From the NCBI GenBank assembly GCA_016800925.1, contig JABCPU010000294.1:1-64000 (forward strand): a stretch of 64,000 nt of DNA, written 5' to 3'. Shown here in pieces: positions 1-10,898 of this stretch (position 1 is its first letter; each line of letters begins with the position of its first letter). Made by a program: the position numbers and the translations under genes. The DNA is from Suillus spraguei. Taxonomy: Eukaryota; Basidiomycota; Agaricomycetes; Boletales; Suillaceae. The notes below the pieces were generated by a model. The model ran no database searches. It was not told where the DNA came from and was given only the letters and a program-made list of their open reading frames with translations.

Positions 1-493
1 GACTATAGGAATCAATTCCAGTCTCGGAAGATGACTTAGAGTGGAAAGTGGCTTAAGTCTGGAGGAAGCAGAATGAGCAGAATCTAAGATGATATTTGAA
101 CTAAGGTTCTACGGAGATCTACAAGTGGTTTATATACGGTAAGTATCTAAGATGGATAATCAACAAGTCCGGGACTGAGGGCTATGTACGAAGTGTAACG
201 GAAGTTTATTAGTTAATGCGCAGCGGATCAGTAAGCACGAATTGGAAATGAAACACAGGTAATGGATCAGTGACACAGGAAGGAATTATACACAGCTGGA
301 GTGCTGGAAACAGGATGAGCGACGAAAGGAGATAGACGCAGATATACACCAGGGAGATAGAGTGCGAGAAGTGAGCACATTCGGATGAGCGATCCGGACA
401 GGACCTGTGGAACGGACGGAAATAGAATCGATCAGATCTGATCGGATATGGTCGGATCTGGGATTAGAAGTATGGTATATGACAGTTACCTGG
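1..493. repeat. Left flank, inverted copy of the right flank
   Basis: I see no gene here. The part from about 305 to 483 is the reverse complement, with some divergence, of about 63690-63880 near the other end of the window; shared words include the GGTCGGATCTGGGAT / ATCCCAGATCCGACC pair. Both copies abut LTR-like sequence. It is probably a dispersed element fragment of unknown class. Confidence 0.5.
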
Positions 494-532
494 TGTAAAG
501 ATACAATCTAGCCTGGGCTGTAGATGAACCAC

Positions 533-1008
533 TGTTACAGTTGTTACGTGCCCCTATTCATTTTCCTGTTATCTTCTTACTTGTATATCATGTCATGTGA
601 CCTTGACTTATATGCTCAACGCATCTGTACAACACATGCCTTCCTTATTAGGATACGCAGTTACATTCTCATGGTTACCTGGTCTGTGTGCACATATTTG
701 CCTATATAAGCACAGTGTACTTGTAGTAGATTCTTTACTTTAATCTTACTGGGTTTTACCTGGAATCTCCTTCGCTTAGGTCTCCAACCTAAGTTGTCTT
801 GAATTGTCTCTAAGTCTAAGCACTCCTTAGTCTTAGTCTCTATTCTCGCAGAACCTCTCGGACTTGTCCTTGAGGCCAGACCCTTGATCGTACTCGGAAC
901 GCGTTCCTTGTACTTTCACCTTGTTCTCTTCTGGACACTGTAAGAACCTCCCAGCAGACCGTCTGTGTCTTTTCACTGTCACTGGTGACGCAACCCCAGT
1001 TCGTAACA
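533..1008 (+). mobile_element. Solo LTR, family C, nested in the A2 LTR
   Basis: The 476-bp insert starts TGTTACAG and ends CGTAACA, giving a perfect 6-bp TGTTAC/GTAACA inverted terminus. It is flanked by ACCAC (528-532) and ACCAT (1009-1013), a 5-bp target-site duplication with one change. The uninterrupted site is visible in the sister LTR at 59014, where this sequence is absent. It contains no coding region. The size, termini and duplication identify it as a solo LTR, probably gypsy-type. A TATA-like sequence at 703 indicates transcription on the plus strand. Confidence 0.8.
703..710 (+). promoter_or_regulatory. TATA-like box of LTR C
   Basis: TATATAAG lies about 170 bp into the 476-bp LTR, where a U3 promoter would be expected. 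It is supported by position and sequence only. Confidence 0.4.
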
Positions 1009-1373
1009 ACCATGGCCTAAACTAGTATGCGAGTCTTGTGCTCCGTCTAGTCTGCTTCACTTGCAAAGCAAGAGCATTCGACCCTAAAGGGAATGCTAAG
1101 TTAATATAGTTCAATAATGCCCAACCTGTGGTGCAAGACTGCCGTTGGAGGTAGCGAGATGCTAGCAGTGACCTCCACTCCATGGGAAAGTAGTGGTAAA
1201 GTAGCGGTAGAGTGCAGGAAAGCGGTAAAGAGCGGTGGTGCATGCAGCAGTAAAACAATTCTTAAGAGACAGTAGTGGTGACAATTCCTAAGTACCGTGT
1301 GTACCATAGAGGGAAAAGTAAAAGTACCAGAATGTGCGAAGAGTCCTTTTTAACATGAACCGTGAGTGGCTGG

Positions 1374-2655
1374 TGTAAAGATACAACCTAACCTGGGCTG
1401 TAGATAAACTACCTCCTAAGTTAGTATGTGAGTCTTGCGCTCCATCTAGTCTGCTTCACTTGTGAAAGCAAGAGCATTCGACCCTAAAGGGGGATGCCTA
1501 TATTAGTATGGTCTAGTTCAAGTCAAACCAATGTGCGAATGAAGCGCTGTAGTCGGCGGTAAGTTGCCGTGGTCAGCGATGATGCCACCAGAACTAATGT
1601 CATATGTAGCGGTGCTACTGTGGTTGAGATATAGTCAGTAACAGTTGCGTCGAGCGAGCGATGATATCAGCAGTAGCGGTAAGGTTGCAAGCGGTGCAAA
1701 GAAACAGTAAAGAAGGCCACTGTAAAGATACAACCTAACCTGGGCTGTAAATAAACTACCTCCTAAGTTAGTATGTGAGTCTTGTGCTCCGTCTAGTCTG
1801 CTTCACTTGTGAAAACAAGAGTGTTCGACCCTAAAGGGGGATGCCTATTAGTATGGTCAAGTTCAAGTCTAACTTATGTGCGAATGAAGTGTCATGGTCA
1901 GCAGTAAGTTGCCGTGGTCAGCGGTGATGCCGCTGGAACTAGCGTCATAAGTAGCGGTATTACCACAGTCAAGATATAGTCAGAAACAGTTGCATTGAGC
2001 AAGCAATGTTGAGCGATGATATCAGCAGTAGCGGTAAGGTTGTGAGTGGTGCAAAGAAACAGTAAAGAAGTCTGTGGTACTTTCAGCGGTAAAGTAGCGG
2101 TGCATGAGAAGTTCAGTCAAAATAACAGTCAAAAGTCCAGCAGTAACAGAGAATGAGTGTGATCGATTAACAAGCAATAAGAAACTTTAAAGACTAAGTC
2201 TACTACTGGGTGGGTCCAGAGCTAGACAATAAACCTGACCTATAGTACATGCAATGGTGTAAAATCAGGTACTGTATAGTGCGGGGTACATGGTGCTTAT
2301 ATCCTAAATTGTATGTATCCGGAATACTCTAGGTGAGATCAGTAGCGCGAGGTGCTGTGGCATGAGGCAACATGTAATAAGACTTGCCGTGGAATCAGTG
2401 ATAATGAACCTAAAACAAATGACACACCAAATGGAGCTATGTGGACGCAGCAAGGACATGGAAGGACATCGGTACATGGAACGTGGTGCGGTAGTCGGTA
2501 TGGTGTGCAGTAGTCAGTACGGTGTGCAGTAAGTGTGGGATGCCACCGGTAATGCTAAAGGGGTAAGATGGCCATGGACAAGTGGTAACTCCTATAGACA
2601 TGAGATGGGTGTCAAAAGATAGGGTTTTAAGCCCAGCACCAATATGTTTGTTACA
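1374..2655 (-). mobile_element. Family A element collapsed to a truncated plus a complete LTR
   Basis: Two copies of the family A LTR lie head to tail on the minus strand. A truncated one (1374-1720) runs straight into a complete 935-bp one (1721-2655, TGTAAAG...TTTGTTACA). The pair is flanked by CTGG on both sides (1370-1373 and 2656-2659), a 4-bp target-site duplication. The simplest reading is one full-length insertion that lost its internal region and part of one LTR by deletion. The complete LTR matches the copies at 4586, 17718 and 57711. Confidence 0.7.
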
Positions 2656-2997
2656 CTGGAATACATAGCGAGAACGGTAGCAAGATAGAGATATTTAGCT
2701 GAGAGGCATGCAGCGAGCAAGCGGTGTCACGAAAGGTAAGGTAAGTCTTGCCATAGCTTTAGTAACGGTGGAAACGAATATGCTATGCACCAATGGATCT
2801 TGACGGAAATGGAATGGACAGGAGGACATTGGTAGCGAGATTTGGTAAGGGGCAAGGATCCATGGAGCGAAAACGGTACCAGCGAAGCGAAAAGGGGTAA
2901 TGCTCGCTATAGGGGTTTCTCGGTAGCCACTGTAGACAGTAACGAGGCACTTGTGTAAAATGGCACTTTCATGGTCAGCGTGACTTTGTTCGCTACA

Positions 2998-3165
2998 CCA
3001 GCACCCGGCACAAGGTGACTCGACAGATAGGTTTCAAATTCTTTACATTGTGTGTTGTGTTTCAGGTGGCCGGATATCCAGAATTCGTGAAATATTCATT
3101 TTGAATCTCCAGTGTCCAGTTACAGATTTCCAGACTTGGCATCCAGCACTGACATTCATTCAAAC
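2998..3165. repeat. Displaced fragment of the 28-32 kb satellite
   Basis: Bases 2998-3055 are the reverse complement of 28405-28462, and 3040-3160 match 31640-31760 directly. Both source segments belong to the palindromic satellite inside the 8.6-kb insertion. The fragment lies immediately beyond the A2 LTR and beside the 3' end of the minus-strand gene at 3193. Confidence 0.6.
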
Positions 3166-3192
3166 AATTTATATACATCTATCAACATGCAA

Positions 3193-4154
3193 TTATGTAG
3201 CCATTTCAACGTCATCACCAGATGGCTCAACCTTCACCTCAACATCCATATCATCAGAATTATATTCTGGGACAAGGTTGCCCAGATCATCTGGGTCCAC
3301 AATTTCGCCGGACGTTTGTGGACCCTCAGGCTGAATCTGGTTGAGCTCAAATATGAGACCTCAATGACAGATGCATCCTGGACTTTCGGAGATGGAGGTT
3401 CCATCCCTGCCATATCCAAGTCAATGAGGGGAGCAAGTGCAGATGGGAGGGGTGAGATGGACAGGGGACAGATTGATCAAGCATAAAGGTTGCATTGACA
3501 GGAAAGTCGGGAAGTGGAAATGAAGGGTGCTGGTCGATGACTTTGCATCAAAGGCCCTCATGGAGGCGTTGCAGGGTATCAATCTTACCATCCTGCTCCG
3601 CCACATGAGCCTCAAGAAGAGCAATTCGAGCGGCACCATCCTGAATCGCAATTGCCATGGAATGGAGATCCGGCATGGGCACATTGAGTGCCAGATGAGG
3701 CACTGTGGCGCTCGAAGACAGAATAGCTAAGTGAAAGATAAGGTCAGATGGTCATAGAAAATTGGGGTGACTCACTAGCTGGTGCAGGTGCAGGTGTCTT
3801 GGTGGCAGTGATTGTCTTGCTGCGCCCACAGGACTGTGCCTTGGGTGTGGTCACAGCAGGGACAGCTGGAGTGCCGGAGGGGCCACAAGATTGACTTCGA
3901 GTTCTGGCTTTGGACTGCAAGGCAGCCAGAGCATTAGAGGGAGCTCTGGAAGGTGTCCTGGAGTGCGTCTGGCGGGTGGTAGACTTCCCTCGAATGTGTT
4001 TGGGTGGGGATCCCATTGATGCTGGGACACATTTGATCTTCTTGGTGGCGCAGCGGACACACGACAAACACGGGGCATGGGTCCTCCTGTCCAACCGAGT
4101 GGCGCAGGGCCAATTCTCCTGGGTGCAATAATGGCAGGGGTTGTTCTGTGAGTA
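3193..4154 (-). pseudogene. Conserved Cys-rich hypothetical protein with one nonsense codon
   Basis: I recognise this as a conserved protein type of Agaricomycete genomes, but its function is unknown to me. The first visible exon (4154-3776) follows an acceptor ending CACAG. It encodes a Cys cluster (HYC, PC, PCLSC, RC, KC spacing, loosely like a Zn2Cys6 finger), then a Ser/Thr/Pro/Arg-rich linker. The intron is 3727-3775 (49 bp, GTGAGT donor, TTAG acceptor). The second exon continues with a helical stretch rich in Ala, Leu and Glu and ends with an acidic tail (MDVEVKVEP...) and TAA at 3193-3195. TGA at 3548-3550 falls in GL*CKV, where Arg (CGA) fits. The gene is divergent from the plus-strand gene at 4226. 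The 5' end is not defined. Confidence 0.6.
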
Positions 4155-4225
4155 TTTAATTGTTCATCATTTATCTTTCTGCTAATTTTCTGTAAGTTGA
4201 ATCAATTCTAGATTGCCTGGGCCAT

Positions 4226-4585
4226 TACCAACAGCGTCATGGCAATCTTCTGGAGCCTACTGTACATCAACTCCTTGAGGCCGACCGACCATTCCAAGTG
4301 GCTTGGGACGACACATCTGACAAACTCAGAAGAGCTGATATGAACCTGCGGAGGTTGCAGAGGGCCAAACAGATGAGCTCTGAATTGCTGCTTGTATTAG
4401 ATACCCTCATTGAAAAGTGTGATGATCAACCCCATATGTAAATATTTGGATATTCATTCACATACTTACATCATGTTCACCACTGAATTTTTCATGTATA
4501 ATAATGACATTTCCAATTGATTTTAGATGATGCACAAACCATAGTGTTGAATACCAACTACCAATGATTGATACCCGGGGTCCGG
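4226..4585 (+). pseudogene. 5' part of a split conserved hypothetical gene
   Basis: After an acceptor (ATTCTAG) the plus strand reads a charged, helical segment starting at about LGHYQQRHG and continuing to about IEKCDDQ, where a GTAAAT donor follows near 4438. A second exon begins after TTTTAG at about 4525 and reads QTIVLNTNYQ before stopping at the LTR. The same gene resumes at 7147, where the reading continues with a coiled coil. The LTR/Tc1 block 4586-7144 therefore lies inside this gene. The first exon is not identified. The function is unknown. Confidence 0.5.
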
Positions 4586-5527
4586 TGTAATGAACATATT
4601 GATGCTGGGCTTAAAACCCTATCTTTTGACACTCATCTCACGTCTATAGGAATTACCACTTGTCCATGGCCATGTTACCCTTTTAGCATTACCAGCGGCA
4701 TCCCACGCTTACCGCACACCATACCAACTACTGCACCACATTCCATGTACCGATGTCCTCCCATGTCCTTGCCGCGTCCGCATAGCTCCATTTGGTGCAT
4801 CATTTGTTTTATGTTCGTTATCACTGATTCCACAGCAAGTCTTATTACATGTTGCCTCGTGCCGCAGCACCTCGCACTATGTTTACATATGGCAGTTACT
4901 ACACTCGAGCGCTACTGATCTCACCTAGATTATTCTGGATACATACAATTTAGGATATAAGCACCACGTACCCTGCACAATACAGTACCTGATTTTACAC
5001 CATTGCACGTACTATAGGTCAGGTTTATTGTCTAGCTCTGGATCCACCCAGTAGTAGACGTAGTCTGTAAAGTTCCTTATCGCTCGTTAATCGATCACGC
5101 TCGTTCTCTGTTACTGCTGGACTTTTGATTGTTATTTTGACTGAACTTCTCACGCACCGCTACTTTACTGCTGAAAGTGCCACGGACTTCTTTACTGTTT
5201 CTTTGCACCGCTCGCAACCTTACCGCTGCCGCTGATATCATCGCTCAACATCACTTGCTCGATGCAACTGTTTCTGACTATATCTCGACCACAGTAGTAC
5301 CGCTACTTATGACGCTAGTTCCGGCGGCATCATCACTGACTGCGGCAACTTACTGCTGACCACGACGCTTCATTCGCACATAAGTTGACTTGAACTTGAC
5401 CATACTAATAGGCATCCCCCTTGAGGGTCGAACACTCTTGTTTTCACAAGTGAAGCAGACTAGACGGAGTGCAAGACTCACATACTAACTTAGGAGGCAG
5501 TTTATCTACAGCCCAGGTTAGGTTGTA
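4586..5527 (+). mobile_element. Family A LTR, 3' tip lost beside the Tc1 insertion
   Basis: It begins TGTAATGAACATATTG and follows the other family A LTRs up to GGTTAGGTTGTA, where the Tc1 element enters at TA. Beyond the Tc1 copy the expected TCTTTACA end is not cleanly present, so the tip is deleted or diverged. CCGG precedes it, but no matching duplication can be identified downstream. Confidence 0.75.
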
Positions 5528-5738
5528 CAGTGGCTCAAAAAACTGTCCACATGTTTTGACATTTTTCACTATCTATGATATTGTGTGAGAATGAACAAAT
5601 TCCTCAAGGACATACTTATACCACATTGTAGTATGGCTTCAGGGCTTTTATTTGAGCCCTACACCGTGGGAATCGGCGGAGATATGGTAGAGATATAAGG
5701 CTTATAAAATGATGACTCATGTGGACAGTTTTTTGAGT
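5528..5738. repeat. Left terminal inverted repeat of the Tc1 element
   Basis: It pairs with 6934-7144. Both its outer and inner ends carry CTCAAAAAACTGTCC in opposite orientations (outer at about 5533, inner reversed at about 5724-5738), so the arm itself is bounded by inverted 20-odd-bp motifs. Confidence 0.85.
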
Positions 5739-5887
5739 GTATATTAAAACTATATAAATCATTATTTATGACACCATAAAAATCATGCCACTATTATATA
5801 AATTATAAAGTGGTGTCATTATGTTATTTTATGACTATATCTAACTATATAAACCAGAATATCTCATGTATCATAGTCATAATCACC

Positions 5888-6904
5888 ATGAAAGCCATCT
5901 CCTCTGCTCAAAGAGATAATATCCTCTCTCTGTCTTATGCTGGCCTCTCTGCTCGCCAAATTTCCTCTAGAACTGGAGTATGCAAGTCCACTGTGGCCAA
6001 GTTCATCAAAGAAAGCCACCCAGACAAGGAAAACTCTTGTGGAGGACGTCCATCCAAGCTTACCTCTACTGACAAAAGGGCTATTATCCAACATATCACT
6101 ACAGGAAAGGCTGATAATGCTGTCCAAGCCACCCATTATATCAATTCCACCATCACTACCCCTGTCTCTTCACAAACTGTGAGGAATGTTCTCAAGGCAG
6201 CTCATCTCAAGGCAGTAACAAAGAAGAAAAAGCCTCTTCTCTCCATCAAACATAGGCAGAGAAGACTAGCCTTTGCCTTAGCTCATCAACACTGGACTGT
6301 AGAGGACTGGAAGCGTGTTATATGGTCAGATGAGACCAAAATCAATAGGATTGGGTCAGATGGGAAGGTGTATGTATGGAAAAAGAAGGGAGATGGCCTA
6401 ACAGACAGAGAGGTTAATGGGACTGTCAAGTTTGGAGGAGGTTCTTTAATGGTATGGGGCTGTATGGGATGGAATGGTGTGGGAATGCTTGCTGAGGTTG
6501 AGGGGAAGATGAATGCTGAGCAGTATGTGGACATTTTAAATGACCACTTGCTGCCTAGCTTGGCAGAATCAGGGATTGATGAAGAAGATATCATTTTCCA
6601 ACAGGATAATGATCCCAAGCACACATCCAGAAGAGCTAGGGAATGGTTTGAAGAACATAACATCAATGTTCTTGACTGGCCAGCACAGTCTCCTGATGTC
6701 AATGTCATTGAACATCTCTGGGGAACACTCAAGAAAAAGCTTCAAGCCTATGAAAACCCCCCTAAAGGAGTATGGGAGCTTTGGGAGAGAGTAGCAGTGG
6801 AATGGGGGAAGATCACAGCTGAGGATTGCCAGAAATTAATTGAGAGTATGCCTAGAAGGATAGAGGCAGTAATTAAAGCCAAGGGAGGTCATACAAAATA
6901 CTAG
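5888..6904 (+). CDS. Tc1/mariner DD34E transposase, intact
   Basis: The protein is 338 residues from ATG 5888, which has a good context (CACCATGA), is followed at once by the first helix-turn-helix, and gives the usual family length. The reading frame extends upstream without another convincing start. The order is: an N-terminal HTH (about residues 5-45), a GRPSK linker, a second HTH-like segment (about 94-120), then the DDE core. Catalytic residues by position are D148 (IWSDETK), D240 (QQDNDPKH) and E275 (NVIEHLW), giving DD34E spacing. A Trp/Gly-rich GSLMVWGCM strand lies between the first two. The enzyme would cut and paste at TA sites. No frameshift or stop is seen, unlike every other transposase in the window, although the diverged terminal repeats argue against very recent insertion. 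Confidence 0.93.
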   Translation: MKAISSAQRDNILSLSYAGLSARQISSRTGVCKSTVAKFIKESHPDKENSCGGRPSKLTSTDKRAIIQHITTGKADNAVQATHYINSTITTPVSSQTVRNVLKAAHLKAVTKKKKPLLSIKHRQRRLAFALAHQHWTVEDWKRVIWSDETKINRIGSDGKVYVWKKKGDGLTDREVNGTVKFGGGSLMVWGCMGWNGVGMLAEVEGKMNAEQYVDILNDHLLPSLAESGIDEEDIIFQQDNDPKHTSRRAREWFEEHNINVLDWPAQSPDVNVIEHLWGTLKKKLQAYENPPKGVWELWERVAVEWGKITAEDCQKLIESMPRRIEAVIKAKGGHTKY

Positions 6905-6933
6905 AATACCTGGTTATTACTGTAAAATACTTG

Positions 6934-7144
6934 AGTCAAAAAACTGTCCGCATGAGTCACCATTTTGTGAGCCTTGTATCTCCACCATATCTCCACCGAT
7001 TCCCACGGTGTAGGGCTCAAATGAAAGCCCTGAAGCCATACTACAATGTGGTATAAGCATGTTTTTGAGGCATTTGTTTGTTCTCACACAATATTATAGA
7101 TAGTGAAAAATGCCAAAACATGCAGACAGTTTTTTGAGCCACTG
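6934..7144. repeat. Right terminal inverted repeat of the Tc1 element
   Basis: It is the reverse complement of 5528-5738 with about 10% differences by eye. It carries the same paired CTCAAAAAACTGTCC-type motifs at its outer and inner ends. Confidence 0.85.
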
Positions 7145-7146
7145 TA

Positions 7147-8974
7147 CTTGACTAGTTTTTAGATCAATGCCAACTCATGAGAATCGGATTTACAATCCGT
7201 CATCACACAGTATGAACAATGCCAGGATGTCCTTGAGCATGGCAAAGCTGATACTGTCACATTATTGAACAAGAATCATTATAAAGAACTTGTCGAATTC
7301 CAGGTAAGGTTGCACTCCATGATGTTAACATTCTGACTTTTCTGTGTCAGAATTAGATGATGTTGGGTCTGCATGAAGCACAACAAGAGACGCGCGTAGA
7401 ACAAGACACTCTATTAGCTGAGAAAGACACTTTCTTTCAATACAAGGCTAGGGTAGCCAAGGATAAGTTGTTAGCCAAGAAAGAAGCTGAGTTAGCCCGC
7501 TTGTCTTCCAAGTATAGTAGCAAGATAGCCTCATTGGATGTGTGTATCAATGTTTATATGAGAAGCTCTTCTGATATATTTACAGAGCCAAATGCGACAA
7601 ACAAACATTGCAAGGTCCTCACCCTCCCCCCTTCATGGAGCCATCTTGTAGGTAAAAGACCTGTCGCCACATGCACAAATATTGTCAGGTTTTCGATAGT
7701 AAGTTCAGCTCATACACTTCTGTTTGTTGTTTATTGCCTAACAGTACTCGTGCCTCAGATTCCCAACGCAAGTTCATCTGAAGAAAACGAGGAACCTCAA
7801 ACTGGCATCGGGAGTGATGTGACATCCCCCCTTAATTCACTATTAGCTGATGTTCTGATTCAGAATGCCACCGTTGGCATGCTTGCTGAGGCACTCACAA
7901 AAGTTCTTCAATCGCAGACAACGCACCTGGGGGCCACTCGATTGAAACGCAAAACCCATCAGTCCCCTGTTGAGAATTTCACTGATGCCCAGCATTGAAA
8001 TAATAAGGTATGTTATTTCCTGATGAAGTGATGTTGCTAATGACATATTAGGCCAATGTTTGGGAGCTATTTCAAGTGGCATTCTATTTTGCAAAAGATG
8101 ATGAGTATATGCTTCATGTCACTGCATCGCCCGAAGCCATATCATCTTTTACACACGGACTGGGCATGGGCCCCGACCCTCTCGAATTGCATTGGGATAT
8201 GATGACTACATACCACTCCAAATGGAACCAAAAAATAATTGATATTCTCTGCTCCCAGTATACTTCCGCATTTGAGAAGAACCAATTGGCTTCGAGATCC
8301 TGTCAGTCCATCATACTCCATATCACAAAAAAATTTAATCAATGCCGCAATTCCTGGAGAAAAGCCCAGCTTCGTATGTTCAATAACAGCACTCATGAGA
8401 CTATCCAAGAAGATTGACTCGTGGATCAGACCAATGAGTGATTGTGGCTCACTAGGGTCCTCACTCACAGGGCGACGGTCAGTCATCTTTTCATTGTGCC
8501 TTACAAGTTGAAGAATGTTGAGTTGATTTCCAGAAGTTTGAAACTCATAAGAAAGTCACTTCGGCCCTGCTAAGTGACAGGATGGTAACTGGAAAGGATG
8601 ACCAGGCTGTATGGGCGTATCTGCAATCTCTTGTGGAGACTCTCAGCAAAGATGGCATGAGCTCTGACGAGAGTGAGCACAAAGATGGCGAAGTTCAGGT
8701 ATTTTGGCTGAAGAAAATGCCATGGAGAGCAGATCTCAGTCATGAAATGCACATCATCGATCAACAGCGGTTGGTGGGTGCTGCAAACTTCACTCCCCAT
8801 GGAAGCAAACCTGCAAAGCATTTTTGCAATGCAAACCGGGAGTCTTCTCGCCCAGCAATTGAAGGCCTGCCAAGGGTGTTATACAATTCATTATGGTTGA
8901 AGGACCAACCTCCCTTGTTTACAGTATCTAACAAGAAGCTTCAGAGGATGGAAATCATCGTTTCCTGCCAGTGA
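7147..8974 (+). pseudogene. 3' part of the split conserved hypothetical gene
   Basis: Reading resumes after the Tc1 element as a coiled coil: SDLQSVITQYEQCQDV up to EFQ (donor GTAAGG near 7303), then after an intron MMLGLHEAQQETRVEQD to about KIASLDV. Later exons read a Ser-rich segment (about 7770-8000) and, after TATTAG at 8052, a long helical segment (ANVWELFQVAFYFAKDDE... to about 8417). A frameshifted stretch follows, then a last exon (8582-8974) ending RMEIIVSCQ. The family is conserved among Agaricomycetes to my knowledge, and its function is unknown. TGA at 7178-7180 and at about 8415-8417 interrupt the frame. Together with the upstream insertion this makes it a pseudogene. Confidence 0.5.
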
Positions 8975-9755
8975 TCATGAAATCTTAATCTAGTAGCTGT
9001 CATTTGTATGATACGCTCCCTATATCTAAGTAGTGGTTTGGTATAAATGTGTATACTATAGTATAATAGACCGCTTTTTTGTTGCACGATGTGTTTTAAC
9101 CTCAGGGGACTCATGTGTTGTACTGATACCGATAGCACCTCCTTGTATCCCCCTTGTACTATCTATCCCCCTGTACTATGTGGTTCTAGCCAACTGTATG
9201 CAATTAATTTACCTGGGCATTGTCTCCAGAATGCTAACATTTCATAGGCAGCTCGATTTGGCAAGTCCACGATTATGACCAGTGGGCGCTGATCGGCAAT
9301 CAGCGGAGTTTGATTTTTGTAGTCATTCACTATATTAGGCTGCGTCCTTCATATGTTACACTTTCTTTCTGATTTGTTTGTTCCTTATAGATAGATCCAT
9401 TTACATATTGTATATGACAAGAGTGTATCTGAGGTAGCATGTGTGCTTGCTTGGCATCGTAATCTGCAAGAGTGGCTGCAGACTGTTGCTGGCAGCTTAT
9501 TTTTCATGGTACATGCTATACATTCTCGCAAGATTCAGTAAGTTTTATATGCCAATAGCAGCTGATGTCTCAATTTATTGGATATCCTCCTGGCATTCTA
9601 GCAAGGGAGCCTAATGCGCGGCGCATTAGACCATCACACTGCGTCAAGCTTCATGAACATGCCTTGCCTGCAAATTAACAGAGGTTCTGATCCCATGCTT
9701 GGAACTACTTCGAGGGGAAGTAATCTGTGCTTCATACTGTTCCAAATGTGTTGTG
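8975..9755. other. Intergenic, no gene recognised
   Basis: Short AT-rich sequence with no supported exon. About 9270-9380 resembles 12815-12925 (shared TGTAGTCATTCACTATA core and flanks), so the regions after the hypothetical gene and after the F-box gene share a small direct repeat. Confidence 0.4.
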
Positions 9756-10512
9756 CTACAGGTGGGATGAAATTGTCATCTGTGTGAAGTTTCTATTGCT
9801 GTACACCTTGACCGTTGTCATCTGTTTTTGGCTTCTTTGTACCCTTGGAGTAATGCCTGAGCAAAATGTCTTCCACTTCCATGCCCAACAATATGCTCTC
9901 GAGTGCTGCATAGATTCTCTTGCATAATAGGTCAGTAGTTGGATGCCCCCTTCACAGCGACCACAGAGATACTTGTTTATTGCTTTCTGTAGGCTGCGAG
10001 CCAGTTCTCTTTTCTTCGAAGACAGGTGCTCCACAGTGTGACTGCTGCTAATATTGTTGGCAACATTGGCCATTGAGATTGGCGCCTGAAATGCCTTGAA
10101 CACAGTAAGTCCATGAGCCTTTCAGTGGGACTATGCTGCTAACCTGATTGCCTGCTACATCAGGGCTTTGGATTGAAGCATCTTGTGCATTTCCCAAGGT
10201 CCCACTGGCCAATTCAGGCTCATCAATCAACATGGTGGATCCCATCCACACAAGCTGTGCATTTAGCTGGAAGGGATCAGTTGAGTGGTTGCTTCATTAC
10301 AAACACTTATCTCCATTTACCGTGTCCTGTCCCAGATGAACATCGTCCTCATTGAAACACATGGCAAATCTCCTCACCAGAGGTGCTGTAATTGTTTCTA
10401 GATTTTGATTGCTTGATGCCTTGATGCATGGCGAGGGCTGAACATATGGATTGAAGCATTTTCTACGGACTGTAGTCGCTTTACTGCCAGGTGATGTCAG
10501 CATGGACGGCAT
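9756..10512 (-). CDS. Hypothetical three-exon gene
   Basis: I do not recognise the family. The minus strand reads exon 1 from ATG at 10512 (MPSMLTSPGSKATT...) to a GTAAAT donor. Exon 2 follows a TTCCAG acceptor and reads ...MLIDEPELASGTLG to a GTTAGC donor near 10143. Exon 3 follows TTCAAG and reads FQAPISMANVANNISSS, then a basic helical segment ending near RVQRSQKQ, with a stop at 9756. It contains two Cys-x2-Cys-like positions (CGRC). Plus-strand readings over the same bases are shadows. The introns are about 50 bp, as elsewhere in the window. It could be a gene fragment; exon boundaries are inferred from splice motifs only. Confidence 0.4.
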
Positions 10513-10898
10513 AGTGAGTTGTGCAATTCAGATGCTCGTATAACTTTTTAAATCAAGTCTTATGGGAACTTTATCTCGCAGCTCTTCAATTGTATCCCCT
10601 TCATGATGAAATGTCTGGTTTATCCCCTCTGTAATTAAGCGATCTTTCTGCCTCTTCTACAGGTGATTAAATCAATTTTAAATCATACAGACCAAAACAC
10701 CACAATATGTACTTCTATAACAAAACAATAAGCTTGCAACAATCACTTAAAGCAAGATCCTCTGCAATCTTTCTCTTTCTAGCCTAATTTTACAATGGGA
10801 AACTCGATAAGTCATGTCTCTGGTTGAATATCCGCTTCTTGTGAGGTCTGCTCTGTATATTCATTCCCTCTGTTTGGTGAATTACATATTTCTTAGAT

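Larger units (their letters stand above)
494..2997 (-). mobile_element. LTR of family A2, split by two nested insertions
   Basis: The block begins TGTAAAGATACAATCTAG, as does the LTR at 59014, and both continue through the same region (1018-1320 matches 59060-59520). It ends near TTTGTTCGCTACA at 2997, matching the end of the other copy (TTTGTTCATCACA at 59929). On the minus strand the LTR would therefore run TGTAG...TTTACA. It is interrupted by a family C solo LTR (533-1008) and a family A block (1374-2655). Without these insertions it is about 740 bp. No clean target-site duplication is visible, so the outer ends are approximate. No internal coding region accompanies it. Confidence 0.6.
5528..7144 (+). 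mobile_element. Tc1/mariner element, full length
   Basis: The 1617-bp element is flanked by TA on both sides (5526-5527 and 7145-7146), the expected Tc1/mariner target duplication. The ends are CAGTGGCTC...GAGCCACTG. Long inverted repeats of about 211 bp (5528-5738 and 6934-7144) bracket one uninterrupted transposase gene. By eye the two repeats differ at roughly a tenth of positions. It is inserted in the distal end of a family A LTR that is itself inside a host gene. Confidence 0.92.
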
